This document shows positions 22,379 to 33,878 of a stretch of DNA of 64,000 nt, in pieces. Source of the DNA: Dictyophora rubrovolvata. Taxonomy: Eukaryota > Basidiomycota > Agaricomycetes > Phallales > Phallaceae. The stretch lies in the NCBI GenBank assembly GCA_029959195.1, contig CP114120.1:310001-374000 (forward strand), read 5' to 3'. Below the pieces are notes generated by a model that did no database searches, was not told the DNA's origin, and was given only the letters and a program-made list of their open reading frames with translations. The position numbers were made by a program, and so were the translations under genes. Position 1 is the stretch's first letter. Each line of letters opens with the position of its first letter.

Positions 22379-22662
22379 AAAATGAAAGTTGGGACGGGAA
22401 TGGTTCCCGGACGCAACGAGAAGTGTTCAGGGTAGGGACGATAAATATCGAAAATCGAGACGCGAAGGGTTGATCTAAGGGTCGGGAAAGCTTTAAAAAT
22501 AAGACGGAAAGGGCTCGGTCATTGAGACCGGAAAGGTTGACGTGGCCGCGGGCAGAGACGCTTATGGACAAATGTGGGACGGACAAGCGTGAGACGCTCA
22601 AGGAATGTCGTGGGACACTTGCATTTTGCATCTATCATCTAGTGTGATCGTGTCGTACCTCC
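22379..22662 (-). repeat. Right terminal inverted repeat of the MULE
   Basis: Inverted match to 4114-4352. The exact 24-base block is at 22593-22616. It is longer inside than the left copy and lacks the outer hairpin. Confidence 0.75.
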
Positions 22663-23000
22663 AACAATTTCCACTTTTGACCTTCGAAGACATACCGAAC
22701 AAAAACCATATCAACCAATGATTATGTGTGCATACGGAATCTAGTGGATCTTCGGAATCCAGTAATGCATGCTCAGTTTAAGTCATCCTCTCGTATCACT
22801 CACATGGAACTCGGGATTGGAGAGCTATCGGGTGTTTATCATATCTTTCAAACATTTTTCGCTTCAATGTCGAGTCTGAAGTTTTTAGTTATCGGACCGG
22901 ATATTTCCTTCCTTCGTTACGGTGACAGTGGTGCGGACGAAATATGTCACTTAGCGTGCCTAGCTGCATGCGGCCCTTGGTGCCGAATCCCCGAGATCTA
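22663..23000 (+). pseudogene. F-box/LRR-like gene, 3' part, split by the MULE
   Basis: The same strand and family position as expected for the continuation of 3089-4113. It starts at LTFEDIPNKNHINQ (compare NHINQ / YINRF in intact members) and goes on through HMELGIGELSGVY and MSSLKFLVIGPDISFL. It matches 43690-43790 and 41270-41460 closely. Stops near 22725 and 22780 show it is dead. Confidence 0.8.
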
Positions 23001-23009
23001 AAAGAAGTA

Positions 23010-23461
23010 AAGGAACAACTTTTCAACATAAAGCGGAGAAAGAGATATCTTAATGGTGTCGTCTTTCCGCAGTCTTAGTATTTCTTCAACACCTTGCTCT
23101 ATCTGCCCGGGGCAACGAACATGTATCTGGAGCATATACAAAGTATCTTTGCATTTTTTGTTTTTGGGGGATCGCGTAGCTCCACGGTCACTTCACGTAA
23201 CACGGGACAAGGAAGGATAGGTATAGTAGACTTCGACGGGTTAGAATCATGGGGGGTAATACTTTCTAAGCCGATAGGGGTGAAATCCAGCTCCATATTC
23301 TCTATTGGATCCGCCATATTCGTATTGTTGTTATCCAAGGACGCAGGCCGTAGTTCAAAGTAATCCGCCGATAACAAGTCAGCTAAATCGGGTACGTGCT
23401 CATGTATTTTGCCATTTCTGCCTGTGATCACTGAACGGAGCCTTAAGGCCTTAGGTCTCAA
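23010..23461 (-). pseudogene. F-box/LRR-like C-terminal fragment
   Basis: The minus-strand frame has LPCPVLREVTVELRDPPKTK, matching the conserved C-terminal segment of the intact copies (FPYPRLQELHVELPGALKE). Past the frame is a recognisable EQGVEEILRL tail near 23070. It lies tail-to-tail with the plus-strand fragment ending at 23000. It may be the 3' part of the gene whose F-box is at 24482-24054, with the middle lost. Confidence 0.7.
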
Positions 23462-24053
23462 ACTCTAACGCCGCACAATTTGGACAAATACAAACCCATA
23501 TTAGGCGAACACCGTGACCGTCCCGACGTAACCCTTTCTTTGACAACCCGAACTATCGATGGAAGGGACAAAACGACATGCTGGCCTTGATCACATGGAA
23601 AGGTTATTGGGGATTAAGATTCGTCCCGACGGTTATAACTTATGAAGTCATTTGTTTTTCTATCCTTTTCTGTTGCGAATTTGTTTACTTTTGTTTATTT
23701 TTGTTTATTCAGATTTTCATCCAGGAATTTATTTTCGGTGAGAATTTGAAGAAACGCTGTGAGTTTGATGCATCCCTATGAGTCTCCACAATCTAATTCG
23801 TCACTGCCGCGTTGTAGGCATGGACTTGACGGCCAAAACCCAGGGGGTAGCCAACTTAGTCTACCCAGTTTGTGCAAGGGATTTCAGATGGTACGACTGT
23901 TTCTTTGCCGCGCGACGATTTTCTATATAGTAATAATTCAAACAGGAGAAAGCCTTTTGTCAGTGTCGACACCACAAAAACAATAAAGATGGCGCCACAC
24001 CCTCAAAACGTCTTGGGCTTTCTCCACACGCCGATTCGTCTTCTCCCCTTTCC
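23462..24053. other. Non-coding stretch between F-box fragments
   Basis: No supported gene. If 24482-24054 and 23461-23010 were once one gene, its leucine-rich middle is replaced here by unrelated sequence. Confidence 0.3.
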
Positions 24054-24482
24054 TCACCACTCACTAACAGTCACATCTCTATTGGAAAACTGGACATTAT
24101 TGAAACGCTCTTCCCAAGGGAGGAGAAGGTACCTTGTTGTACATACAAACACCCTCTCACAGGAAAAGTGTGCAAGGCGTCTGTGATAGGGTCGTGACGT
24201 AAATAATCGCCACCGACATTTGACTATGCACGCACAATCAGAGGGGCTTGGAAGACAGGTCCGCATGTGTGGATCGGATAACAGTGTGTGTCTCCACCAC
24301 CGACAGACATGGGACGCGACTATGGGCGAGAACACCAACTGTATATCCAATTCATATTCGTCCTTCTCCTGCAATTTTGGTGTGTAATCGTAAGTGTAAA
24401 GGATTATTTCTTTGAAAATCTCGTAAGGGATCCGTGTAACTACAGGCGAATGCTCGGAATTCCGAGACGAGTCGGGCTCCAT
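24054..24482 (-). pseudogene. F-box N-terminal fragment
   Basis: MEPDSS... IPYEIFKEIILYTYDYTP and ASHVCRWWRHTLLSDPHMRT are the F-box and the strongly conserved motif after it. The start resembles the gene at 57398 (MEPDSGPAIMHIPYEIF). Homology ends soon after the F-box; the remaining 70 codons are unrelated, so the gene is truncated. Confidence 0.75.
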
Positions 24483-24977
24483 TGCGGTGCGACTACCAGT
24501 AGGGCTAGGACTACTTTGAGAACAAGGAATGTCAAGTATTGTATTTCCATGTTATTCGTTGACAACACTTGCATTTGTTCACTGGATGTCATTGCGTCCG
24601 AGGGCGTGAGATGACTGTCAATGTCAATGGTTGTGAAATATGAACGTTAAACCTTCTCAGGCTCAAACTGCGCCAGTACTTCTTGTGCTTCTCATCCTAA
24701 GCGGTCGTGTTCTGGCTGAATGGATAAATGATGTGATTAGACGAAACCCAAACTGTATATCCGTTCAAACCAACTAGCCAACAACGCCTGAAAATGGCAT
24801 ACCCTCAAAGACCCACGTCGACCTACCGCGCTACAATGTGCAATTGGTTTAAGGTTATGCGGGCCGCGGTCCCGAAACACAGTTTCCTCCACCTTCAATG
24901 CGAAGGATAAATGTTAAACGAATCGCAAATGAATCCTGCGACGGCACATTGGCGATAGCCGAGAGAAATTTTCAATC

Positions 24978-25253
24978 TCAGTCGCTAAAGCTAAAGTCAT
25001 GACTCATCCTTGGCTGCCAACTACGCAACCAGTTTATCTTCTCAAGCTCAAGCTCTGACCTCGGCGGTCGGACTAAATAGCAATACTTTCCTCCCACAAG
25101 TGACAAGACTGCGAACGGTTCATTAGCTAAAACCAAATTTTTCTCAATTATAATCACCTCACGTACCCATTCTTTCATCATTAGTCTATCTGTAAGCATC
25201 CGCCGAATTGCCCTGCTATCTTCATACAAACTGACACAACGTCCGAAGTACAT
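24978..25253 (-). CDS. Hypothetical 91-codon open frame
   Basis: Reads MKEWVREVIIIEKNLVLANE and VGGKYCYLVRPPRSELELEK. It looks protein-like but I do not recognise it. It may be a fragment of a larger lost gene. Confidence 0.25.
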   Translation of the reverse strand: MYFGRCVSLYEDSRAIRRMLTDRLMMKEWVREVIIIEKNLVLANEPFAVLSLVGGKYCYLVRPPRSELELEKINWLRSWQPRMSHDFSFSD

Positions 25254-25908
25254 GTATCTATAAATTGCTCTGACAGGCGGCAGGAGGTGGGGTATCCTTT
25301 ACAAATATTCGTCCGATGCCCCAGAATTAATGAAGAAAAGCGTCTAGCGCATATTGTGAATGAGAGATAATGGCAACATCATGCCTGTATTGAACCACTT
25401 GAGAACGACACCATTTACAGTCATGTAATGTCCTGGTGGGTCAAGACCATAAAGGCTTTGTCAATATCTGATTTCATGAAAGTTTAATACGAAAGATTTT
25501 TTGTCGTCATCAATAATAATTGAACAATTAATCTGGGTCAATGAAAATTGCTCCGGCCATTGATCGTACTGATGATCCGACGTCCGAGATGGTTAGAATC
25601 TAAGGGAAGTTGTCCCCGGATCAGCGACCAGTGGACGCGTCGACGATTGATATCAATCAAATTACAATGAGTAATTTTGCTCATTCGCGTGGCCTGCTAT
25701 GATTCATTTGATTACACGAGGCTATATCGAGGTTGCGGGACAGCCAGTGACGATCAAAATTTTCATAAAGTTCAGTTTGCCAATTCAAAAAAACATAATG
25801 ACAATTATATACAAAACTGCGGAGTCAATTGGTCATTTCAAAATTTCACTATTGATTCAAGACAAGAAAGTATGTATACCCTACGTTATGAAGGGATATG
25901 GAAAATGC
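25254..25908. other. Intergenic, nothing recognised
   Basis: The 3' flank of the GMC oxidoreductase. No supported gene or repeat. Confidence 0.3.
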
Positions 25909-27669
25909 TCAATGGGATGGAGTAATGGGGGCAAGGTGGTCCGCCAACCGAAGGACGACCGAGGTCAAGGTGTGCGTTGGGTTCGCCGGCGTACTGTAGG
26001 GGAACACCGACAAGTCACTAACGTAGAGATTATCCAGGCCCTTAAACTTCAAATTTGTATCCACAACCCCAGCCTCCTCCACACGCTTCCCAGAAGAAGT
26101 GTCTACGGTAGGCATACGCATCGTCCCAACTTCATGCGCGTAAATACCCGGACCCAAGAGTGTGGGACGCGGTGCTGGGTGACCAGGGTCACTGAAGTTC
26201 GTCCCAGAAATCAACGACAAGACTGCATCACGAATCTTGGTGCAAAGAACTTGCAGTTCCTCTTGACTTTTTTCGTCCGTGTACGTCTGCGTGCGTTGGA
26301 AGCGGATGGTCGGTGGGATAGTCGCGTCTTCGATAACATGATTGTCTTCATTGAGGTGAGCCCCAAATTCGAGGAATACCGACACAGTATTGAAATTATT
26401 TTCTTGGATGGCTTTCCTCCCATCCTGAAGTTGCATGTGTTTCCCTTCGTGGTCGTAGTATTGATGGATGTGAACGTTGGTGCTCCCAGCCAGGAAGAAG
26501 TTGTAGTTGACCGTGATGCTGAGCAACGCGTGAACACCACAGACAGTGATGAGAGTTTGGAAAAGCATAGGACTGTGCGTGAACTTGGTGTGCTTCCGGT
26601 GGTCCGGATGAATCTGTTGGGCTACACGCCACGCATAAGCAGCATGATCGATAAGACCTCGTCCAACCTTGGGTTGATAGAGCTTGAGACCACTGCGTAA
26701 TGCGATATCGGCTGTGGGAAGTGTACCCGCGGAAAGGATTACCTTTGTATTCCCGACGACTGGGAAGTGGTGGATGTGGGAATCTTTGGAACTGGAGGTG
26801 TGACGAACGGCTATGTTGCGAACGACCCTAAAAACGAAATGATACCATCAGCATCACTGATGTCCCATATTATGTTGAAGATAAGATTCTTACTTGGCAA
26901 CATCCTCTTCAGGTCTAGGCACATCGAGATGGAGAACATCGGCGTCCATTAGGACAGTAAGATATTGATCCCGGGCATATATTCGGTTCAGGAGGGCTGT
27001 TGTAGCGCTGTAGGCACCTTGAGCGAAGACATACGGCGAGGGAGAATCGAACTGGATAGCGACCGGGCCAATTCTGAACCCTTCTTTCTTGTCAACGATA
27101 TAGGAATAGAGCTCGCTGTTGATCTTTCCCATTGATTCTGCGAGAATGTCCGCAGGGATGAGCCCATTCGGATAGAAATGATTGGGATCATCTTTCTGGG
27201 AGCCATTGGTCAAGAGTTTGAAAGACTCGTCGAAATACCTGCTCTTCAAATCATTCGCCAAAACAGATGGGAAATGATCCTTGAGGGTATAGTCATCAGC
27301 ACGGGGGACCCAAAGACCCCATACATTACTCTTGCCACCTAGAGTGAACAAAGGTCCGCCCACAAAAGTTTCCGAGTCAGGCGTAGTTTGCACCGGAGCA
27401 TGAAGGTTATTGAAAATGGTTTCATTCCCTTCCGGAGAGTCGCCTTTGCCTCTTGCGAAACTCGGACGTGCTGTATTGACGACGTGGGTGGACCAAGTAG
27501 CATGCCCCTTTTCAAGGAGAAGTACTTTCTTTTTACGAGCGGCAAGCTGATCAGCTAGAACTCCTCCACCGATACCACTCCCAATAATGATGTAATCGAA
27601 TCGTCCGATGGCGCACAGTTGGCGCACAGTCTCGATGTCTGATGCAATGAAAGCCTTTAAATCAGTCAT
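25909..27669 (-). CDS. GMC-family FAD-dependent oxidoreductase, two exons
   Basis: Flavoprotein oxidising an alcohol or sugar substrate. Exon 1 is 27669-26894 and exon 2 is 26827-25909, with a 66-bp GT-AG intron; the spliced frame is uninterrupted at 564 residues, the usual GMC length. The FAD-binding Rossmann loop is at about residues 26-36 (YIIIGSGIGGG), followed by LLLEKG. The second signature is VILSAGTLPTADIALRSG. The C-terminal substrate domain carries the catalytic His at about 490 (YAHEVGTMRMP) and Asn at about 541 (STPANPTHT). GGKSNVWG occupies the place where pyranose 2-oxidases have a His-containing FAD-attachment motif, so covalent FAD is unlikely. There is no secretion signal at the N-terminus, so it is probably intracellular. 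A TATA-like aataaaagg lies about 110 bp upstream (near 27779). It is divergent from the aminotransferase at 29106. Confidence 0.9.
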
Positions 27670-29105
27670 ATTGAAGACTAGTAGAATGGAAGTCAGAAGA
27701 GCGTCAAAGTTGAATGGAGGACATACAAATGTTAGAAGATGGTTATGGGGATGAGCAGTCGCTGGGGCTCTCTCCGCCTTTTATTGCCTAAAACGCTGTG
27801 TATTCTCACAGAGATTAATCATCATATTTGATATAAATAAATAAGGTTAAATCACCGAGCTGGCTCTTCGAATAAATGTCATCCCCAGCGCCAGTTGCTC
27901 CAATGATGAACGCGCCGCGTATTTCTGCGTCACAGAGGAAGCTGTTGAGCATGTTCGGGTCTGTCGCAGGTCCGTCACCCGACAGTGGTCCGCTCAGAAG
28001 TATAGTCACGAGAAGACAGGGTAAAGGTTGTAGCACTCTTCGAGAAGGCAGAAGATACTGGACAAAGATGTATTTTGAGTAAGACTCTACGTACAGTTAG
28101 CTATGTGATACTGGTTACATAACAATAAGTAATAGATTAATTCAAGAACGTATCATTCCTGGAGTTCGGAATACTCGCGCGATGAAGAACGGAGTGCCCT
28201 CGGTATTTGTCTAACTGAGAAGACTCCGGTCAATAGAAAAGCACTGTCCATTGTATGATTCGTGCCCCTTAGACGCCTAGAGTGGATACTAAGAGAACGG
28301 GTGAGATAGTATTTGCAAAAACGAGAAAATTGGATTTCACCTTAAAGCAATTTCGAACCTTAATAGTCGTGGTTTTCCAAACACCGAACTTATCAAGGAT
28401 TAAATGTTGATCATCCGAGTGAATGAGAGCAGGCCGCTTCAGTCATTTCACTGGTCAATTGAATCCAGCATACGGAAAATCAAACGAATGGACAGCGGGA
28501 CCTAGCTTCGACCGTCCAGTGCCATAATGGGATACTAAAGTCAATCATTCCAAGGAATTCCCGATAGCTTGGAATGGCACAAAACTAAAACAGCGTTTGT
28601 TTAGCTGACTCAGGCCAAGGCTTTGATAGGCTTTCTTTTGGTGGATTATTTCGATTTCGTGGGCAACCAAGCCAGCCAGTGGAACAGCCGGTTTACCGTC
28701 TTCGGAACGAAGGTTACTCAGACCTCCCCGAATACTGCCCTACCTCAGCGGAGCGCGCTGCAGCCAAACTGCTATCGGCGGTTCAAAGATATAACCCTAA
28801 ACGTTGACGAATGAGAGCGTGCCGTTAGCCTTTTAGTCAGATATGATGCTATGAAAGAGAAATCCCATTGGTCTACCGGGATTTTCACCTTGAATGGCGA
28901 CTTGTAATAACGGTGACGTTCTCATAGCACATGCTCGATGAAATATAGGGGCCGAATGCTACCGACATGTTGTGATTAAAATCCCGATAACTGTTTTGGT
29001 TTCTAAGCCAGTCGATCCTCCTTGTCGTGTCTCAGTATAAAAGAAACTCGAAACTGAGGAGTCACCGCATCACTTCGATCCACAATTCGAAAATCCACTC
29101 ACACA
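27670..29105. promoter_or_regulatory. Shared upstream region of divergent GMC oxidoreductase and aminotransferase genes
   Basis: About 1.4 kb with no supported gene. TATA-like boxes lie at each edge: aataaaagg (minus) near 27779 and tataaaag (plus) at 29036-29043. Two overlapping small open frames at 27815-28082 look like chance. Confidence 0.45.
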
Positions 29106-30694
29106 ATGCCATCTGAAACTCCCTCCGCATATCTTTACAAACAGACTACCTTTTCCGAGGCAAAAACAATCGAAAAAGCCGGTGGCATCTGGTTACATCT
29201 GACAAATGGCCAAAAGCTCCTAGATGCTACAAGCGGTGCTGCTGTATCAGCTTTGGGCCACGGGAACGATCGTGTCCATCAAGCCATTGCAGATCAGCTA
29301 CAGACAGTCGCCTATTGTCACCCGGGCTTTTATCAGAATAAAATCGCGAGGGATTTGGCTGAGTTTTTAGTAGACTCGACCAATGGGAAAATGGCAAGAG
29401 CATTGCTCACCGGATCAGGTAGGTTATTTCGAACGTCGGCACAAAAAAACAAGTTTCTTAAATTTGACATACTGCAGGATCCGAAGCCGTTGAAGCAGGT
29501 ATGAAACTCGCACGACAATACTTTTTGGAGCTTTCCCCTCCACAGCCGGAAAGATATCACTTCATCGCAAGGCAGGGTTCGTGGCATGGCTGCACAATTG
29601 CGACATTGGCCGCTGGTGATTTTAAAGCTCGGAAGACTATGTTTGAACCCATCCTACCCACAAACGTCAGTCGAGTCTCCGCATGCAACCCATACAGAGA
29701 CCTTCGACCTGGAGAAACCACCTCGGAATACGTCGCGAGATTGGCAGACGAGCTCGATGCTGAGTTCCAACGCGTAGGTCCTAATAAGGTCTGCGCTTTC
29801 ATGGCAGAGCCTGTCGTTGGATCCGTGAGTCTGATAGCAAACCCAAACTAAGGAATCGTACTAATAAATTCGCAGGCCCTTGGGTGTGTACCAGCTGTAA
29901 AGGGGTACTTCAAAGCGATGAAAGAAGTTTGTGACCGCTACGGGGCTTTGTTGATCTTCGACGAAGTCATGTGCGGCATGGGCCGTATTGGTACTTTGCA
30001 TGCATGGGAACAGGAAGACGTTGTCCCACACATCCAGGCTGTAGGAAAGACATTGGGAGCGGGATTCATTCCAATTTCAGCCGTTCTGGTTCATGAAAAG
30101 GTTATATCAGTATTCAACAAGGGAAGCGGGTATTTCGCACACGGACAAACATACCAATCCCATCCGGCTGCTTGCGCTGCCGCATTAGAAGTCCAGCGAA
30201 TCGTCAAGGAAGAGAACTTGGTGCAAAATGTAAAAGAAATGGGCAACCATTTGGAAACTCGTCTACGCGACCTCCTCGGGTCTCATCCTAATGTCGGCGA
30301 CATCCGCGGTCGTGGCCTATTCTGGGCTATCGAGCTCGTTGCGGATAAGACTACAAAGAAACCTTTGGATCCTCGTCTCAAAGTGTCAACGAAGATCCAC
30401 GAAAAGGGAATGTCGCGTGGATATGACATTGCACTTTTCCATGCTACTGGATCTGCTGGAGATGGGCTCGAAGGGGACCATTTCCTCATCTGCCCTCCTT
30501 ATATTATTACCCGTGACGATGTTGAAGAAATTGTAGATCGGGTGTACAGGGTTGTCAAAGACGTATTTGAGGAATTGCCCTCGACCGTGACTGCAGAGTC
30601 AAAGGCGGTTCAAAGTCCAGTCAATGTAAAGGAGAACGGCCGACTTCCTTCAACAAAGAGAAAGGGATCCTTAGTACTACCGAACGTTGCCTAA
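29106..30694 (+). CDS. Class-III PLP-dependent aminotransferase, three exons
   Basis: Moves an amino group, typically from an omega-amino compound to a keto acid, using pyridoxal phosphate. Exons 29106-29418, 29478-29824 and 29876-30694 give 492 residues with no interruption. Landmarks are the N-terminal LLDATSGAAVSALGHGND, the PLP-ring loop GSGSEAVEAGMKLAR across intron 1, the helix with RQGSWHGCT, the cofactor-nitrogen Asp in LLIFDEVMCGMGRIG (about 249), the Schiff-base Lys in AVGKTLGAGF (about 278), and FAHGQTYQSHPAACAAAL. The length and motif order are complete. The last 40 residues are a charged tail (LPSTKRKGSLVLPNVA) beyond the catalytic fold. The start is the first ATG after a TATA box at 29036. 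The substrate cannot be told from sequence. Confidence 0.92.
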
Positions 30695-31605
30695 GTCATT
30701 GTAAGGTAACCTTTGATTAGATTATAATTAGAGGAATGTTGTATTCAATAAGCATGAAAATAGAACACATCGGCTCCGGTTAAAGCCATACAACACCATT
30801 ACGAGTTGTCGTATCAGGGTTTTTCCCAATTGAATTCGGAAAGAGCTGGCGTCAAGTTGTGTCTCAGAAAAATAAGAATGCAAAGCGTAGGGAAGCGGCA
30901 TTTTGGGCGGGGCGAGTTTTCCTTGATCACAAGGATATTCAGATGATATAGCAAGAAACATAAGAAATACATACCGTGTTTGAGTTCTGTGAGCCTTATT
31001 CACCCATCATCCTATCCATCCTATCATACAACGTTAACCCGTGGTAGATCTCCTCGAATAAAAGTTCATGGACATTCGAGCGACCATCCGAAGTTGGCGC
31101 AAGGTGGGCGGTGGGGTCGAAGACACAGGCATTATGTGATTCGTTAAGACTTCCTCCCTATAGCTCCCTGCTATATCTCATGTCGCTCCCCAAGAAACAG
31201 TGGAAAAGGCCGTCATGTTTGTCGCCGTGAAGCGAAGACAGCCGAAACTTGGGCTTAGTCATCACCGTGTCTAAACGTTTTTGTTCTGCTCCGCCTTTTA
31301 TGTATAATCTAAACCTTCAAGCTTCAATAGCGTCATACATACGGAACTGCTTCATTAAATTCGTATTGAGCGCAACATTTCAATTCTGTATAACGTAAGC
31401 AACTATACAGTCAGTCTATACGTTAACGCTCAAATTTTGACCAAACATACGTTGTCTTGTCAGACCCCAATGTGATCGTGACATGTAATCCCACAAATCC
31501 ATCCAAGTGTACTGGGACTACTTCAATGGTCTAATTCTGCTCCACTAACCGTATTCCTTATTTTAAGGAGTCAGCAGACCATAATAATACACCAAACACG
31601 CTCCC
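30695..31605. other. Intergenic, nothing recognised
   Basis: The 3' flank of the aminotransferase. The small open frames here show no family resemblance. Confidence 0.3.
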
Positions 31606-31775
31606 CTCTATATCGAAGAAACATTTCTTGACCCATTTTTCTCGGATTCTCCTAATCTCAAGCGCTTACACCATAAATTTCTTGCGGCTTTCGAAGTTGC
31701 CCTCTATTCCGTGATCTTTCGGAACTTTACCTTCAAGTTGCTCTGCATTATATTTTTACCCTGGAATTTGTTGGA
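31606..31775 (+). pseudogene. F-box/LRR-like internal fragment
   Basis: ETFLDPFFSDSPNLKRLHHK, then FRNFTFKLLCIIF, matches the leucine-rich part of the gene at 57398 (ETFLDAFFSINAPNLKSI). It is cut off at the start of repeat copy B. No F-box or tail is present nearby. Confidence 0.55.
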
Positions 31776-32357
31776 GAAGCAAGGTTGGTTTCGATTCGCC
31801 ACGTTCCGCTACAGAGACAGCCAGTTTTGAACTGGAGTTCTCTAGGTTTTAAGTTTTGAGCGGAAGACACTTTTGTTTTTGGACCGTGAGATCCGTTCTC
31901 ACACTTACTACCCGACTGACTTTCGAAGCAATTAATAACCTAATAAGTACCGGTCGGGCTATTGTCCCCCGCGATAATTCCTCGTTGAGGTGCTGGGGTT
32001 TATCGATCCTCGAAGGATTTTAGACTTGTTGATGATGGGCATTAGGACCTGACATGTGAACATAGATTATTTAAACCGTGACTCACGTATGGAGGATATA
32101 TATAAACATAGATCCTTTATTTTCATGGCGGCGCTTTCCTTTTTCTAGCAGAATTCATCGCCAAAACTTCCTTTGAACCTCACTTGAACAAATCGTTCTT
32201 CTGACGATTGGGGTTGGTGACCCGTGTCTTCTGCTCCATATGGATCAAATTGGAAACCCACGGTCCTATTTGTGTCTTGACGCTTGGACTAGACTCGATG
32301 CCTCTTTTTAAACGACAAAAAATCGGGGTGACAGTTGGACGAACGTTCGCAAAGGAA
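31776..32357 (+). repeat. Dispersed repeat, copy B (possible solo LTR fossil)
   Basis: The longer partner of 37-450. It contains the GTGAGA/TCTCAC inverted repeat and a tatatataaac TATA-like box near 32096-32106, and ends at the block 'aatcggggtgacagtt'. It is fused at its left edge to an F-box fragment. Confidence 0.6.
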
Positions 32358-33878
32358 GTTCAGGATAATAAATGAGCACATAAACAGATAGAAACATATG
32401 AATTCACAGGTCCGCCGACATACACTTCCACATAAATGAGTCTGCAGGTTTCTCCATCTCTTTCAGCGAAAACCTCGAATGTTTAAGTATAATCAAGGGC
32501 TGAAGTCGGGAAAGGTCGAGTGACAACCAAGAGACAACTTACAAGCGTTTACGAGTTCGGCATTTGGCGGATAGTTTAGGCGCTCGCCAACATCTTTTCC
32601 GTCCTTCAACACGTGAAATGTCATCGTCCTACCCATCTTTGGAGATTCGTCGTTGAGATTATGGAGAAGAAAGAGAAGTTACCACCACTGACAGTATTCG
32701 AAGTAACAATGCAATTCTGACTGCATGTGAGTTTTTCTTCGTTAGTTGCACGTAAACACAAACAGTTAGTTTATGAGATTCCAGTGAGCTGCTCACCTTG
32801 ATAAAAACGATGAATACCCGACAAGTAATCATGCAGAGCTGACTTATCGCTCGACAAATACGAACGAGCCGTGTCTCATGTCAACATGTCAACGCTTCTC
32901 AGGACATCAAGCTTCAGGTACCAATTATTCTAGTGCCAAGCCCACCCGAGTACTCTGACATATCGGAAATCGTGGTCAATGTAACAGATGCGCAAGACGG
33001 ATGTTACGCTGTGCCAAATACCGTCTTTTGAGGCAGGCTCAGCTGTTGCTTTTTCACGGTCCCATGGCAGTACTTTTTTGTAAAGCAATATCGCAATTGT
33101 TCACAGCGAACTTCCATTCTTCGTCACTGTCAGCTTTTTAAAATAATATCTAACGACAAACAAAAACGCGAACCTAAGCAATTCCGATAGTGTGGCGTTT
33201 GAAATCGCGGTGTTTCTTTGAGGAACAATCTCAGTGGGGCATTTCAAACTTAGGAAACGTTTTGCTGCTAAAAACCAGACGTAAAGTCAAATGCTGCTGG
33301 GATTGGGAGGATCCGATGGACGGGAGAGTGTGCATACGCGTCATTTGCACTTAGGTCTCTATGACGCCCGCTGGGTCCGTCTATCTAAGCAGAAACCAAG
33401 CTTGACCACTTGCATGGAGTTTTCGAAGATTTGCTTTTGAAGCAGAATAATTATGATGCTGGATTTTGGACCGATTGGAGGGAAATCTGTGCCGGCCGAG
33501 CATTACATCGACGCGCGGCCTCTACGCTACGAGTCTCTCTTCCCGCCTTCCCAATTGGTATCGATGGATTGCAATTGGAAACAGTTTCTTACTAAGAGCT
33601 TTTTTGCCAGTGTTTGCCGAAGCTGTAAAAATCATTTAGCGATACGTGTAAGTATCAATTAGAGATGATCATTCACATGTTCAGACGGAAATGATCAACT
33701 AGTTGGAAGCCGAATACTTCTTTTGTCTTAAGAAATCTATTACATGACCGATAAATCTTAAGTATTTATTTCTTTGTCATCTCAGCTAATATTTGATTTT
33801 AGTGAGTTTAAAACGGCCTTTAGAAACCTACCAGACACTGCATCCCCAGTCGCACACACACACACACTGCAGTTCGAT
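32358..33878. other. Intergenic, no supported gene
   Basis: Only short overlapping frames, such as 33410-33662 on two phases. A short CA run lies at 33854-33867, just upstream of the GST-like gene. Confidence 0.3.

Larger units (their letters stand above)
4114..22662 (-). mobile_element. Mutator-like (MULE) DNA transposon, about 18.5 kb with nested insertions
   Basis: Its two ends are inverted copies of each other (left about 4114-4352, right about 22379-22662), including a perfect 24-base inverted match at 4232-4255 and 22593-22616. The outermost bases also match inverted (GAGGTGCTAC against GGAGGTACGAC). The flanks are the two halves of one F-box gene in the same orientation. Inside, on the minus strand, is a degenerate transposase with a TNN..E segment followed by a SWIM-like Cys/His motif, as in MULEs. 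Without the retroelement insertions it would be about 9.8 kb. I did not find a convincing 8-11 bp target duplication; the flanks are only loosely alike (ATTTC..TTGA on both sides). The family assignment rests on the SWIM-like motif and the long inverted ends. Confidence 0.65.

Noticed and set aside
27815-28082. Overlapping small frames on both strands between the GMC and aminotransferase genes
   Set aside because: Short, overlapping on opposite strands, no family features.
33410-33662. Two overlapping plus-strand open frames
   Set aside because: No family features, no splice consistency, and both phases look equally random.
33854-33867. Short CA dinucleotide run
   Set aside because: About seven units, ordinary microsatellite length in an upstream region.
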